The notes beneath the pieces were generated by a model. The model was not told the DNA's origin, ran no database searches, and saw nothing but the letters and a program-made list of their open reading frames with translations. DNA of 64,000 bases, taken from positions 7,130,001 through 7,194,000 of the forward strand of contig NZ_JADBEF010000001.1 in the NCBI RefSeq assembly GCF_014873535.1, read 5' to 3'. This document shows positions 16,490 through 25,107 of the stretch, in pieces. Made by a program: the position numbers and the translations under genes. Within the stretch, counting starts at the first letter, position 1. Every line of letters starts with the position of its first letter. The stretch comes from Nonomuraea africana (lineage in GTDB: Bacteria > Actinomycetota > Actinomycetes > Streptosporangiales > Streptosporangiaceae).

Positions 16490-17023
16490 CACGCCGGTGA
16501 TCCGCTCGACCCGCCGCCGCACGTGGGGCGTGCGCAGCAGCGCGCCCACGCGGTCCACCACGAGCACGTAGAGCGCGAACCAGGCCGCGTAGAGCCCGGC
16601 GAAGACGGCCGACAGCAGCAGCGCGTCGTTCGGGCCGGTCATGAACTGCGGCAGGAAGGTGACCTGGAACAGCAGCACCTTCGGGTTGAGCAGGTTGGAG
16701 AAGAAGCCGTTGCGGATGTGCCGCCGACCCGCGGCCCCCACCGCCTCCCGCGGCTTGGCGCGGAAGGACTGCACACCCAGCCACACCAGGTAGGCGATGC
16801 CGACCCATCTGAGCGCGGTGAACGCGGTCGGTGAGGCGGCCAGCAGCGCCGACAGGCCGAGCGAGGCCGCGGTGGCGTGGACGGTGAGACCGAGCAGCCC
16901 GCCCGTCATCGTGAGCAGCCCCGCGACACGGCCGTGGGTGAGGGAACTACGCATGATCAGAGCCGCGTCGGGACCGGGAATCATGATCATGACGAGGGCG
17001 GTGACCGCGAAGGTCAGCAGCAT
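16451..17023 (-). CDS. LysE/RhtB-family amino-acid or metabolite exporter
   Basis: 190 residues with about six membrane helices and the family's N-terminal 'MIMIPGPDAALIMRSSL' motif. RhtB/LysE proteins export amino acids, their derivatives or homoserine lactones. The start at 17023 fits the family start and has GGGAG ten bases upstream; the longer reading from 17101 adds a non-hydrophobic tail. It lies just downstream of the kynurenine catabolic operon on the same strand, after a 166-bp gap. A role in exporting pathway intermediates is possible but unproven. Confidence 0.85.
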   Translation of the reverse strand: MLLTFAVTALVMIMIPGPDAALIMRSSLTHGRVAGLLTMTGGLLGLTVHATAASLGLSALLAASPTAFTALRWVGIAYLVWLGVQSFRAKPREAVGAAGRRHIRNGFFSNLLNPKVLLFQVTFLPQFMTGPNDALLLSAVFAGLYAAWFALYVLVVDRVGALLRTPHVRRRVERITGVLLVGFALRLAVQ

Positions 17024-17189
17024 GGCGGGGGTCTCCCGGAAGCTGGGCGCGCTCCGGGAGACCCGCGGGTGTGCAGGCCGCACAGAACCGCGGACGTACA
17101 TGGAGGTGCCTTGTGGGCATCCCCGATGTTACTTGTCCGAATTCCGGTACGGCGCCGCGGGCCTGCCCACCGTGGGCCTGCCCAGCGGC

Positions 17190-18368
17190 TCAGGTGACGG
17201 CGAGCCGCTGGGCGTACTTCTCGTCGCGCCACAGCTCCTTGTCCAGCACCTCCAGCAGGGTCTGGGCGGCGTCGTAGACGTCCACGTGCCTGATGTAGAG
17301 CGGGGCGAAGCCGAAGCGGAGGATGTCGGGCGCCCTGAAGTCGCCGTGCACGCCCCTGTCGATCAGCGCCCGCATCACCGGGTAGCCGTCGGGGTGGAGG
17401 AAGCTGACCTGGCTGCCCCTGCGCTCGGGCTCGCGGGGCGAGGCCAGCTCCAGCGCGTCGCCGACCAGGTCGATGAAGAGGGAGGTCAGCTGTACGCTCT
17501 TGGCGCGCACCTGTGCCAGGTCCACCCGCTCCCAGACGTCGAGCGAGGCCTCCAGCGCGGCGAACGACAGCACGTGCGGCGTGCTGACCGTGAAGCGCCT
17601 GATGCCGTCGGCGGGGCGGAAGCGCGGCTCGAAGGCGAACGGCTCGGCGTGGCCGTACCAGCCGGACAGCACGTTCTCCGCGGTCTCGTGGTGGCGCGGG
17701 TGCACGTAGAGGAACGCGGGGGCGCCGGGGCCCCCGTTGAGGTACTTGTAGGTGCAGCCGAGCGCGAAGTCGGCGGCGGAGACGTCCACCTGGAGCGCCC
17801 CGACGCTGTGGCAGAGGTCCCAAATCATCAGCGCGCCCGCCGCCTGGACCCGCGCGGTCGTCTCGGCGATGTCGTAGCGCTCGCCCGTGCGGTAGTTCAC
17901 CTCGGACAGCAGCACCGCGGCCACGTCGTCGCCGAGCCCCTCGGAGATGTCGCGGATCTCGCAGCCGAGGCCCTCGAGAACGTAGTTGTCGGTCGGGAAG
18001 TTGGTCACGTCGGCGACCACGACCTGCCGCGACGGGTTGAGCCGCAGGGCCGCAGCCACCGCCTGGTACACCGCGATCGACGTGGTGTTGCCCACCACCA
18101 CCGTCCCCGGGCCCACGCCGATCAGCGGGGCGAGCCGGTCGCCCGTGGTGAGCGGCTGGGCGTACCAGCCCGCGCTGTTCCACCCACCGACCAGCTCACG
18201 GCCCCACTCGTCCTCGACCGCGCGCCGCACCCGCTCGGAGGTACGGCGCGGCAGCGCGCCGAGGGAGTTGCCGACGAGGTAGACGACCCCGTCGGGCAGC
18301 ACGAACTCGTCCCTGAACGCCCTCAGCGGATCGGCCTCGTCGAGGGCCAGACAGTCGTCACGATTCAC
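17190..18368 (-). CDS. kynU: Kynureninase
   Basis: 392 residues, a fold-type I PLP enzyme. The Schiff-base lysine is Lys208 in 'GCTYKYLNGGPG', and Asp184 in 'MIWDLCHSVG' contacts the pyridine nitrogen. It cleaves L-kynurenine or 3-hydroxykynurenine to (3-hydroxy)anthranilate and alanine. As the neighbours process 3-hydroxyanthranilate, 3-hydroxykynurenine is the likely substrate in this pathway. GTG 18368 overlaps the stop of the decarboxylase gene (GTGA). It is the last gene of the nine-gene operon although it catalyses the first encoded step. Confidence 0.95.
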   Translation of the reverse strand: MNRDDCLALDEADPLRAFRDEFVLPDGVVYLVGNSLGALPRRTSERVRRAVEDEWGRELVGGWNSAGWYAQPLTTGDRLAPLIGVGPGTVVVGNTTSIAVYQAVAAALRLNPSRQVVVADVTNFPTDNYVLEGLGCEIRDISEGLGDDVAAVLLSEVNYRTGERYDIAETTARVQAAGALMIWDLCHSVGALQVDVSAADFALGCTYKYLNGGPGAPAFLYVHPRHHETAENVLSGWYGHAEPFAFEPRFRPADGIRRFTVSTPHVLSFAALEASLDVWERVDLAQVRAKSVQLTSLFIDLVGDALELASPREPERRGSQVSFLHPDGYPVMRALIDRGVHGDFRAPDILRFGFAPLYIRHVDVYDAAQTLLEVLDKELWRDEKYAQRLAVT

Positions 18369-19333
18369 GGTGTTTCTCCCAGAAATATCGCCGCATTCCC
18401 TCCCAGGATCCTGGCGCGGGCCCCGTCGGAGAGGAAAGCCGCCCCCCTGACCACGGCGCCCACGGACGACTCGCCCAGCGGGTAGGGGAAGTCGGAGCCG
18501 AGCATCACCCTGTCCTCGCCCATGGTGTCCACCAGCAGCCGCAGTGCCCGCTCGTCGAAGACGACGGAGTCGACGCTGAAGCGGTCGAGGTAGTGCGAGG
18601 GGGGATGCTCCGAGGTGCCGATGACGTCGTTCCTGCGGTGCCAGGCGTTCTCGAAGCGGCCCAGCCAGAAGGCGAAGGACCCGCCGCCGTGGGCGAAGCA
18701 GATCCTCAGGGTCTCGGGGACCCTGTCGAAGACGCCGCCGAGGATCATCGCGAGGATCGACAGGTGGGTCTCGGCCGGCATGCCGACCAGCCACTGCGCC
18801 ATCCACCTGTCCACGCGGGGCCCCGAGGGCAGGTCCCACGGGTGGACGAAGACGGGCGCGTTCCGTTCGGCGCAGTGCTGGAGGAACTGCACCACACCCT
18901 CGTCGTCGAGGTCCCTGTCGCCGACGTGGTTGCCGATCTCGACACCTTTGTGCCCGTTGGCGAGGCAGCGGTCGAGCTCCTCGCAGGCGAGGTCGGGGTC
19001 CTGCAACGGCACCTGACAGAACGGGATGAACCGCCCGTCACTGCATATCTCGAGGTTCAGGTCGTTGAAGACGCGGGCGGCGCGGACCGCCTCCCGCGCC
19101 GGGCGGTCGTAGGCGAAGAAGACCGGGGTGGGCGAGACGACCTGCCGGTCCACGCCCATCGTCTTGGCGCGGACATCGGGATCCCAGCAGTCGTCCTGGA
19201 TCCTCCTGAACTCCCTGTCGCCCACGAGGATCATCGCCTCGCGCTCGGAGTCGATCCGCAGCCGCGGCGCCCCCGGCCAGCCCAGGTCGGGCCAGCCCTT
19301 GGGGACGTGGTGCGTGTGGATGTCGGTGATCAA
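18365..19333 (-). CDS. nbaD: 2-amino-3-carboxymuconate-6-semialdehyde decarboxylase (amidohydrolase family)
   Basis: 322 residues. Metal and catalytic residues of the ACMSD family are visible: 'DIHTHH' (His6 and His8), His164 in 'VFVHPWDLPSG', His215 in 'CFAHGGGSFAFWLGR' and Asp281 in 'LGSDFPYP'. It decarboxylates 2-amino-3-carboxymuconate semialdehyde, the unstable ring-opening product of 3-hydroxyanthranilate, steering carbon away from spontaneous quinolinate formation. The gene follows the dioxygenase gene by three bases and its stop overlaps kynU. Identity is strongly supported by both sequence and context. Confidence 0.94.
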   Translation of the reverse strand: MITDIHTHHVPKGWPDLGWPGAPRLRIDSEREAMILVGDREFRRIQDDCWDPDVRAKTMGVDRQVVSPTPVFFAYDRPAREAVRAARVFNDLNLEICSDGRFIPFCQVPLQDPDLACEELDRCLANGHKGVEIGNHVGDRDLDDEGVVQFLQHCAERNAPVFVHPWDLPSGPRVDRWMAQWLVGMPAETHLSILAMILGGVFDRVPETLRICFAHGGGSFAFWLGRFENAWHRRNDVIGTSEHPPSHYLDRFSVDSVVFDERALRLLVDTMGEDRVMLGSDFPYPLGESSVGAVVRGAAFLSDGARARILGGNAAIFLGETP

Positions 19334-19336
19334 CGG

Positions 19337-19849
19337 CTATCCCTTGCCGGGGTGCAGCGCCCCGCAGTTGTCGCAGGTGCGTGCCTTCTCGTCGGCGTAG
19401 AACGCGGCGAAGACCGGCGGCAGGTCCTTGACGATGTCGCGCACCTGCAGTTCCACCTCGTGGACCACGGCGTGGCACTCCTGGCAGTACCACCGGAACT
19501 TCTCCAGTGTGCCCTCCTCGCGGATCTTCTCGATCACCAGGCCGACCGAGTCGGCCTCGCGCTGCGGGGAGTGCGGCATGTTGCCGGGCAGCAGCCACAT
19601 CTGGCCTTCGCGGATGTGGACGGTGTCCGGGCCTTCGGGCGTCATGACGTTGAGGCGCATGTTGCCCTTGATCTGGAAGAACAGCTCCTCGTAGGGGTCG
19701 ACGTGGAAGTCGGTGCGCTGGTTGGGCCCGCCGACGACCATCACGATGAAGTCCTCCGCCTGCTCGAAGACCACCTTGTTGCCGACCGGCGGCTTGAGCA
19801 GGTGGGCGTGCTCGTCGATCCACTTGGTGAAGTCGATGGGCGGAATCAT
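19337..19849 (-). CDS. nbaC: 3-hydroxyanthranilate 3,4-dioxygenase
   Basis: 170 residues, a cupin. The ferrous-iron ligands are His49 and Glu55 ('FHVDPYEELFF') and His93 ('MPHSPQRE'). The C-terminal 'CQEC' (122-125) and 'CDNC' (159-162) form the rubredoxin-like second metal site seen in bacterial enzymes. It opens the ring of 3-hydroxyanthranilate with O2. ATG 19849 overlaps the stop of the RidA-like gene (ATGA). Confidence 0.96.
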   Translation of the reverse strand: MIPPIDFTKWIDEHAHLLKPPVGNKVVFEQAEDFIVMVVGGPNQRTDFHVDPYEELFFQIKGNMRLNVMTPEGPDTVHIREGQMWLLPGNMPHSPQREADSVGLVIEKIREEGTLEKFRWYCQECHAVVHEVELQVRDIVKDLPPVFAAFYADEKARTCDNCGALHPGKG

Positions 19850-20256
19850 GATCGCTCCTTTGGTAGGTAGGCCACGGCCTGCATCTCGATCAGCAGGTGG
19901 GGGTGCGGCAGCTGGTGCACCGCCACCGTCGTGCGGGTGGGCCCGGTCTCGTCGAAGAACTCGGCGTAGACCTCGTTGTAGCCCTTGAAGTCGTTCATGT
20001 TCACCAGGTAGGTGGTGATCTGGACCAGATCATCCAGGCTGCCGCCGGCCGCGCGCAGGATGTCGCCGATGTTCTCGATGACCGCCCTGGTCTGCACGCG
20101 GATGTCCAGGTCCGTCGCGCCCATCTCGTCGACCTCCACCCCTGCGAAGGTGTTGTCCGGCCTCCTGGAGCTCGTACCCGACACGTAGAGGAAGTCTCCC
20201 GCCCGCCTGACGTGCGGGAACCTCCCCCTCGGCGTCGCCATCCCCTCGACCAGCAT
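19846..20256 (-). CDS. nbaF: 2-aminomuconate deaminase (RidA/YjgF fold)
   Basis: 136 residues of the RidA family, with 'LYVSGTSSRRPDNT', 'LVQITTYLVNMNDF' and 'PTRTTVAVHQLPHPHLLIE'. Within 3-hydroxyanthranilate meta-cleavage clusters this subgroup deaminates 2-aminomuconate to 4-oxalocrotonate (2-oxo-3-hexenedioate). Sequence alone would only say RidA; the specific call rests on the neighbours, which supply every other step. Start 20256 shares one base with the upstream stop (TGATG). Confidence 0.88.
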   Translation of the reverse strand: MLVEGMATPRGRFPHVRRAGDFLYVSGTSSRRPDNTFAGVEVDEMGATDLDIRVQTRAVIENIGDILRAAGGSLDDLVQITTYLVNMNDFKGYNEVYAEFFDETGPTRTTVAVHQLPHPHLLIEMQAVAYLPKERS

Positions 20257-20966
20257 CACAGCACCACCTTCCCGAGGCGCTGGATCTCCACCTGCACGTG
20301 CGCGCCCGCCCGCAGCGGCTCGGCGGGGGTCGCCGCGCCGGCGAGCAGGACGGCGCCCTCCTCGATGACCAGCCCCACCCGTACGGCCAGCCGCGCCGCC
20401 TCGACGACCGCCCTGCGCGGATCGCCCAGGATCGCCCCGGTGGACCCGACGTGGACGGGACGCCCGTCGATCTCGAAGACCACGCCGAGGTTCCAGTCGT
20501 CGGGGTCGTAGACCCGCCACGGCCCGACCGCGTAACCCGCCGCCGAGGTGTTGTCGGCGATCACGCTCTCCAGCGAGAACCTGAAGTTCTCGTAGCGCGA
20601 GTCGATCACCTCGAGGCCCGCCGCGACGGCCACGACGGCGCCGGGCCTCAGGGCGTCCTCGACCGTCTCGATCCTGCGCCCGACCAGGTAGACGACCTCG
20701 GGCTCGACCCTCGGATGGATGTACTTCCCGAGGTCGATCTCGGCCATCGACGGGGTGAGCCGGCCCAGGATGAGGTCGTTCACCCCCATCTGGCGGCGCT
20801 TGCCCTCGCTGGTGAAGCCCAGCTTGACCCCCGACAGCGGCTCGCCGCGCAGGGTCAGCAGCTCCTCCTGGATGTCGTACGCGGTGGCGACGTCGAAGTC
20901 GTCCACCGGCTGTGGAATCGGCGTCCTGGTGCGCGCGGCCTCGTGCAGCGCCTGGGCGAGCTTCAT
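20256..20966 (-). CDS. nbaG: 4-oxalocrotonate decarboxylase
   Basis: 236 residues of the hydratase/decarboxylase (MhpD-like) family. Visible are 'GVKLGFTSEGKRRQMGV', metal-binding 'VEPEVVYLVG' and 'LEVIDSRYENFRFS', and 'DNTSAAGYAVG'. It shares the fold with the second such gene at 22866-23660. 'KRRQMGV' and the 'RYENF' segment favour the decarboxylase here, while the other matches 2-hydroxypentadienoate hydratase better. The product, 2-oxopent-4-enoate, feeds the hydratase. Start 20966 overlaps the aldolase stop (ATGA). The assignment between the two paralogues is likely, not certain. Confidence 0.85.
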   Translation of the reverse strand: MKLAQALHEAARTRTPIPQPVDDFDVATAYDIQEELLTLRGEPLSGVKLGFTSEGKRRQMGVNDLILGRLTPSMAEIDLGKYIHPRVEPEVVYLVGRRIETVEDALRPGAVVAVAAGLEVIDSRYENFRFSLESVIADNTSAAGYAVGPWRVYDPDDWNLGVVFEIDGRPVHVGSTGAILGDPRRAVVEAARLAVRVGLVIEEGAVLLAGAATPAEPLRAGAHVQVEIQRLGKVVL

Positions 20967-21961
20967 TTCGTCAGGTCCAATGCGATATCGACGATCATGT
21001 CCTCCTGCCCGCCGACCATACGGCGGCGCCCCGCCTCGGCGAGGATGGCGCGCGTGTCCACGCCGTACCTCTCCGCGGCAGCCTCGGCGTGGCGCAGGAA
21101 GCTGGAGTAGACGCCCGCGTAGCCGAGCGTCAGCGTCTCCCTGTCCACCCGCACCGGGCGGTCCTGCAGCGGTCTGACCAGATCGTCGGCGGCGTCCATC
21201 AGCGCGTAGAGGTCGCAGCCGTGCTCCCATCCCATGCGGTCGGCCACGGCCGCGAACACCTCCAGCGGCGCGTTGCCTGCGCCCGCGCCCATGCCGGCCA
21301 GCGAGGCGTCCACCCTGGTGCAGCCGTTCTCCACCGCCACCACCGAGTTGGCCACGCCCAGGCTCAGGTTGTGGTGGGCGTGGATGCCGATCTCGGTCTC
21401 CGGCCTGAGCGCGTCGCGGTAGGCCCTGATCCGGTCGCGCACGCCGTCCATGGTCAGGCCGCCGCCCGAGTCGGTCACGTAGACGCAGTGCGCTCCGTAC
21501 GACTCCATGAGCGTGGCCTGCTTCGCCAGGACCTCGGGCGGCGCCATGTGCGCCATCATCAGGAACCCCGCGACGTCCATGCCCAGCTCGCGGGCGGTGG
21601 AGATGTGCTGGGCGGAGATGTCGGCCTCGGTGCAGTGCGTGGCGATCCGCACCGAGGTGACGCCGAGCGCGTGCGCCCTTCTCAGGTCCTCGATGGTGCC
21701 GATGCCGGGCAGCAGCAGGGTGGTGAGCCTGGCCCGCCGTACGGCTCCCGCGACGGCCTCGATCCACTCCTCGTCGGTGTGGGCGCCGGGGCCGTAGTTG
21801 AAGCTCCCTCCCGCCAGGCCGTCGCCGTGCGCCACCTCGATCGCGGCCACACCCGCCTCGTCCAGCGCCTTCGCGATGGACACGGCCTGCTCGACCGTGT
21901 AGCGGTGGCGGATGGCGTGCATGCCGTCCCGCAGCGTCACGTCCTGAACGTAGACCCTCAT
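20963..21961 (-). CDS. mhpE: 4-hydroxy-2-oxovalerate aldolase
   Basis: 332 residues of the DmpG/MhpE family, a TIM barrel plus a C-terminal communication domain. The N-terminal 'VTLRDGMHAIRH' gives the metal-binding Asp and the catalytic Arg and His. 'GIHAHHNLSLGVAN' supplies the remaining metal-binding histidines and 'DASLAGMGAGAGNAPLE' is diagnostic. It splits 4-hydroxy-2-oxovalerate to pyruvate and acetaldehyde and normally channels the aldehyde to its partner dehydrogenase, encoded just upstream. ATG 21961 overlaps that gene's stop by four bases; the longer in-frame reading from 22498 runs through the dehydrogenase and is spurious. Confidence 0.95.
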   Translation of the reverse strand: MRVYVQDVTLRDGMHAIRHRYTVEQAVSIAKALDEAGVAAIEVAHGDGLAGGSFNYGPGAHTDEEWIEAVAGAVRRARLTTLLLPGIGTIEDLRRAHALGVTSVRIATHCTEADISAQHISTARELGMDVAGFLMMAHMAPPEVLAKQATLMESYGAHCVYVTDSGGGLTMDGVRDRIRAYRDALRPETEIGIHAHHNLSLGVANSVVAVENGCTRVDASLAGMGAGAGNAPLEVFAAVADRMGWEHGCDLYALMDAADDLVRPLQDRPVRVDRETLTLGYAGVYSSFLRHAEAAAERYGVDTRAILAEAGRRRMVGGQEDMIVDIALDLTK

Positions 21962-22869
21962 GCCCCGACCTCCGCGAGCCGTTCGGCGGTCCGCAGGGCG
22001 GCGGCCGTCATGATGTCCAGGTTTCCCGCGTAGGCGGGCAGGTAGTGGGCCGCGCCCTCCACCTCCAGGAAGACGCTCACCTTCACCCCGCCCCTCGCGC
22101 CCGGCACGAGTGTCCGCACCGGCTCGTCGTCGCCCACCTTGGTGAACTGCACCTCCTGCTTGAGCCGGTAGCCGGGCACGTACTCCTGGACCGAGGCAAC
22201 CATCGCCTCGACCGAGGCGACCACCTCGGCCTCCGAGCACGAGTCCACCAGGCAGTAGACGGTGTCCCGCATGATCAGCGGCGGCTCCGCCGGGTTCAGC
22301 ACGATGATCGCCTTCCCGCGTCCCGCGCCGCCGACCCGCTCCAGCGCCCTGGCCGTGGTCGTGGTGAACTCGTCGATGTTGGCCCGGGTGCCCGGCCCGG
22401 CCGACCGCGACGCGATGGAGGCCACGATCTCGGCGTACCGCACCGGCGCGACCGCCGACACGGCCGCCACGACGGGGATCGTCGCCTGGCCGCCGCACGT
22501 CACCATGTTGAGGTTCGGCGCGTCCAGGTGCTCTTCGAGGTTGACCGAGGGCACCACGTAGGGGCCGAGGGCGGCGGGCGTGAGGTCGATGACCCGCTTG
22601 CCGCGGGCCTGGACGACCTCGGCGTTGCGCGCGTGCGCCCCCGCCGAGGTGGCGTCGAGCACCACGTCGACGGAGTCGAACGAGGGCAGCGACACCAGCC
22701 CGTCCACGCCGGAGGAGGTCGTCTCCAGCCCCCTGCGCCGGGCCCTCGCCAGGCCGTCCGAGTCGGGGTCGATCCCCGCCATCGCCACGACCTCGACCTT
22801 CTTCGACAGCAGGGCCTTGAACATCAGGTCGGTCCCGATGTTGCCCGACCCGATGATCGCGATTTTCAC
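21958..22869 (-). CDS. mhpF: Acetaldehyde dehydrogenase (acylating)
   Basis: 303 residues of the DmpF/MhpF family. The Rossmann motif is 'AIIGSGNIGTDLM' and the catalytic cysteine lies in 'NMVTCGGQATIPVV' (about residue 129). It converts acetaldehyde, CoA and NAD+ to acetyl-CoA, in a complex with the aldolase encoded next. Overlaps are four bases on both sides (ATGA), showing tight coupling. Confidence 0.95.
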   Translation of the reverse strand: MKIAIIGSGNIGTDLMFKALLSKKVEVVAMAGIDPDSDGLARARRRGLETTSSGVDGLVSLPSFDSVDVVLDATSAGAHARNAEVVQARGKRVIDLTPAALGPYVVPSVNLEEHLDAPNLNMVTCGGQATIPVVAAVSAVAPVRYAEIVASIASRSAGPGTRANIDEFTTTTARALERVGGAGRGKAIIVLNPAEPPLIMRDTVYCLVDSCSEAEVVASVEAMVASVQEYVPGYRLKQEVQFTKVGDDEPVRTLVPGARGGVKVSVFLEVEGAAHYLPAYAGNLDIMTAAALRTAERLAEVGA

Positions 22870-23660
22870 GCGAACACCGCCCGCACCGAGCCGAGGCCGT
22901 CGATGACCGCCTCGAAGACGTCCCCGGCCGCCACCGGCACCACCGGGCCGAGCGCCCCCGTCAGCACGACGTCACCGGCGCGCAGGGGGTACTCGCCCGC
23001 GCCCAGCGTGTCGGCCAGCCAGACGGCGGCGTTGAGCGGATGTCCCATGCAGGCCGCGCCCGCTCCCGTGGAGACCTCCTGTCCCCTCCTGGTCATGGTC
23101 ATGCCCGCCAGCCGCAGGTCGACGCCGCGCAACCCGATCGGCGTGTTGCCGAGCACGAAGGCGCCGCTGGAGGCGTTGTCGGCGATGGTGTCGGCCAGCG
23201 TGATGTCCCAGTCGGCCACGCGCGAGTCGACGATCTCGATCGCCGGCAGCACGAAGTCCACGGCCCTGATCACCTCGGCGACCGTGAACGGCCCGCCGAC
23301 CAGGTCGCGGCCGAGCACGAGGGCGACCTCCGCCTCGGCCTTCGGCTGCAGGAACCTCCCGTACGGCACCGGCAGCCCGTCCAGGTAGGCCATGTCGGCG
23401 AAGAGCATGCCGAAGTCGGGCGAGTCCACGCCCAGCTGCCGCTGCACGGCGAGGTTGGTCAGGCCGATCTTGCGCCCGACCAGCCTGCGGCCCTCGTCCA
23501 GCGCGCGGCGGGTGTTGATCTCCTGTACGGCGTAGCCCTCGTCCGCGGTGGAGACCAGATCCCTGACCGGAGCGCACGGCTTGCCGGAGCGCTGCGCCTC
23601 GAGCAACCGGTCGGCCGCCTGGCTGCGCACGTCGACCGCCTCGGACCACTCGTCATTCAT
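22866..23660 (-). CDS. mhpD: 2-hydroxypenta-2,4-dienoate (2-oxopent-4-enoate) hydratase
   Basis: 264 residues of the MhpD/DmpE family. Visible are 'RRLVGRKIGLTNLAVQRQLG', the metal ligands 'KAEAEVALVLGRDL' and 'IEIVDSRVADWDIT', and 'DNASSGAFVLG'. It hydrates 2-oxopent-4-enoate to 4-hydroxy-2-oxovalerate. The start MNDEW at 23660 lies eight bases inside the end of the aldehyde dehydrogenase gene; the longer reading lacks support. Confidence 0.92.
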   Translation of the reverse strand: MNDEWSEAVDVRSQAADRLLEAQRSGKPCAPVRDLVSTADEGYAVQEINTRRALDEGRRLVGRKIGLTNLAVQRQLGVDSPDFGMLFADMAYLDGLPVPYGRFLQPKAEAEVALVLGRDLVGGPFTVAEVIRAVDFVLPAIEIVDSRVADWDITLADTIADNASSGAFVLGNTPIGLRGVDLRLAGMTMTRRGQEVSTGAGAACMGHPLNAAVWLADTLGAGEYPLRAGDVVLTGALGPVVPVAAGDVFEAVIDGLGSVRAVFA

Positions 23661-25059
23661 CGGAACACTCCAGCTTGATCGTGATCGTGGTGGGCTCTGA
23701 GTAGAAGTCGAGGGACTGCGTGCCGCCCTCGCGGCCGATGCCCGACAGCTTGACGCCGCCGAACGGGGTCCGCAGGTCACGCAGGTACCAGGTGTTGACC
23801 CAGACGAGCCCGGCCTCCAGTCGCTGGGCCACGCGGTGGGCCCGGTCGAGGCTCGTCGTCCACAGAGTGGCGGCCAGTCCGTAGTCGGAGGCGTTGGCCA
23901 GCGCGACCGCCTCGCTCTCGGAGTCGAAGGGGGTCACGTGGCAGACGGGGCCGAAGATCTCCTCCGTGTTGAAGCGCGAGCTCTCCGGCAGCCCGGTCAC
24001 CACGGTGGGTTCCACGAAGTATCCGGGCCGGTCGGGCGCGCCGCCGCCGGTCAGGAACTTCGCGCCCTCGTCGCGGGCCCGCGCGTAGGCGGCGAGGACC
24101 TTCTCCTGGTGCGCCGCGGAGATCATCGGCTGCTGGGTTACCGACGCGGCCCGCTCCGACAGCCTGGCGCAGAACTCCTCGAAGATCGGGCGCTCGACGT
24201 ATAGCCGTTCGGTGCACAGGCACACCTGGCCGCCGTTGGTGAACACCGAGCGCACGCTTCCCTCGACCGCCTTGTCCAGGTCGGCGTCGGCGAAGACCAG
24301 GCCCGCGTTCTTGCCGCCGAGCTCGAAGGAGATCGGCTTGACCCGGTCGGCCACCGACTTCATGATCGACGATCCGGTGCGGGTCGAGCCGGTGAAGGTC
24401 ACGCCGTCGACCCCCTCGTGCGAGACCAGGAGCTGCCCCGTCGTGCCGTGGCCGTGGATCACGTTGACCACCCCCGGCGGCAGGCCCACGTCGGCGCAGA
24501 TCTCCGCGAACAGGGCGGCGGATCCGGGGGTGTTCTCCGACGGCTTGACCACGACGGTGTTGCCCGCGACCAGCGCGGGCCCGAGCTTCCAGGTCATCAG
24601 CAGGAACGGCAGGTTCCACGGCACCACGACCGCGACCACGCCCAGCGGCCTGCGCACCGTGTAGCTGAGCACGTCGGGCAGGTGGAACGCCTCGGCGGGG
24701 CGCTGGGCGGCGATCTCGGCGAAGGCGCGGAAGTTGGCCGCGCCGCGCGGGATGTCGAGCGTGCGGGTCTGCTCGAGGGGCTTGCCCGTGTCGGCGATCT
24801 CGACCGCGACGAGATCGTCGAAGCGCGCCTCGATGCCGTCGGCCAGGCGGCGCATCCACGTGGCCCGCTCGGCCACCGGCAGCGCGGCCCAGCCGGGCGC
24901 CGCCGCCCTGGCCGCGCCCACGGCCCTGTCCACCACGGCGTGGTCCGCCTCGTGGACCTGCCTGATTACCTGACCGGTCATCGGATCATAGGATGGAAAT
25001 CGCTCGCCCTCGGCCACCCATGAGCCACCGATGAAGTGGGCTACCTGCTCAAATGACAT
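23653..25059 (-). CDS. 2-aminomuconate-6-semialdehyde dehydrogenase (ALDH family)
   Basis: 468 residues from ATG 25059; a second ATG at 25062 is directly adjacent. Features include the catalytic Cys in 'NGGQVCLCTERLYV', the general-base Glu in 'SFELGGKNAGLVF', NAD binding at 'GVTFTGSTRTGSSI' and the ALDH signature 'PWNLPFLLMTWK'. In this cluster it oxidises 2-aminomuconate semialdehyde to 2-aminomuconate. Close relatives act on 2-hydroxymuconate semialdehyde, and sequence alone would not separate the two. It is the first gene of the operon. GGAGG lies only a few bases before the ATG pair, which favours the second ATG. Confidence 0.9.
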   Translation of the reverse strand: MSFEQVAHFIGGSWVAEGERFPSYDPMTGQVIRQVHEADHAVVDRAVGAARAAAPGWAALPVAERATWMRRLADGIEARFDDLVAVEIADTGKPLEQTRTLDIPRGAANFRAFAEIAAQRPAEAFHLPDVLSYTVRRPLGVVAVVVPWNLPFLLMTWKLGPALVAGNTVVVKPSENTPGSAALFAEICADVGLPPGVVNVIHGHGTTGQLLVSHEGVDGVTFTGSTRTGSSIMKSVADRVKPISFELGGKNAGLVFADADLDKAVEGSVRSVFTNGGQVCLCTERLYVERPIFEEFCARLSERAASVTQQPMISAAHQEKVLAAYARARDEGAKFLTGGGAPDRPGYFVEPTVVTGLPESSRFNTEEIFGPVCHVTPFDSESEAVALANASDYGLAATLWTTSLDRAHRVAQRLEAGLVWVNTWYLRDLRTPFGGVKLSGIGREGGTQSLDFYSEPTTITIKLECSDE

Positions 25060-25075
25060 CATTCCTCCACCAAGG

Positions 25076-25105
25076 GGTATAGAACTTCCCGGCGGTTTCG
25101 GACAA
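25076..25105 (-). promoter_or_regulatory. Promoter of the nine-gene kynurenine catabolic operon
   Basis: On the minus strand TTGTCC (25105-25100) and TATACC (25081-25076) are separated by 18 bp, and the first ATG follows 14 bases later with GGAGG between. The 17-bp palindrome at 25112-25128 sits just upstream of the -35, a position suited to an activator. Confidence 0.5.
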
Positions 25106-25107
25106 GA

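Noticed and set aside
17190..25059. Kynurenine route to NAD via quinolinate
   Set aside because: The operon encodes ACMS decarboxylase and all lower-pathway enzymes for full catabolism, and NAD synthesis from aspartate (nadBC) is present at 61-64 kb.
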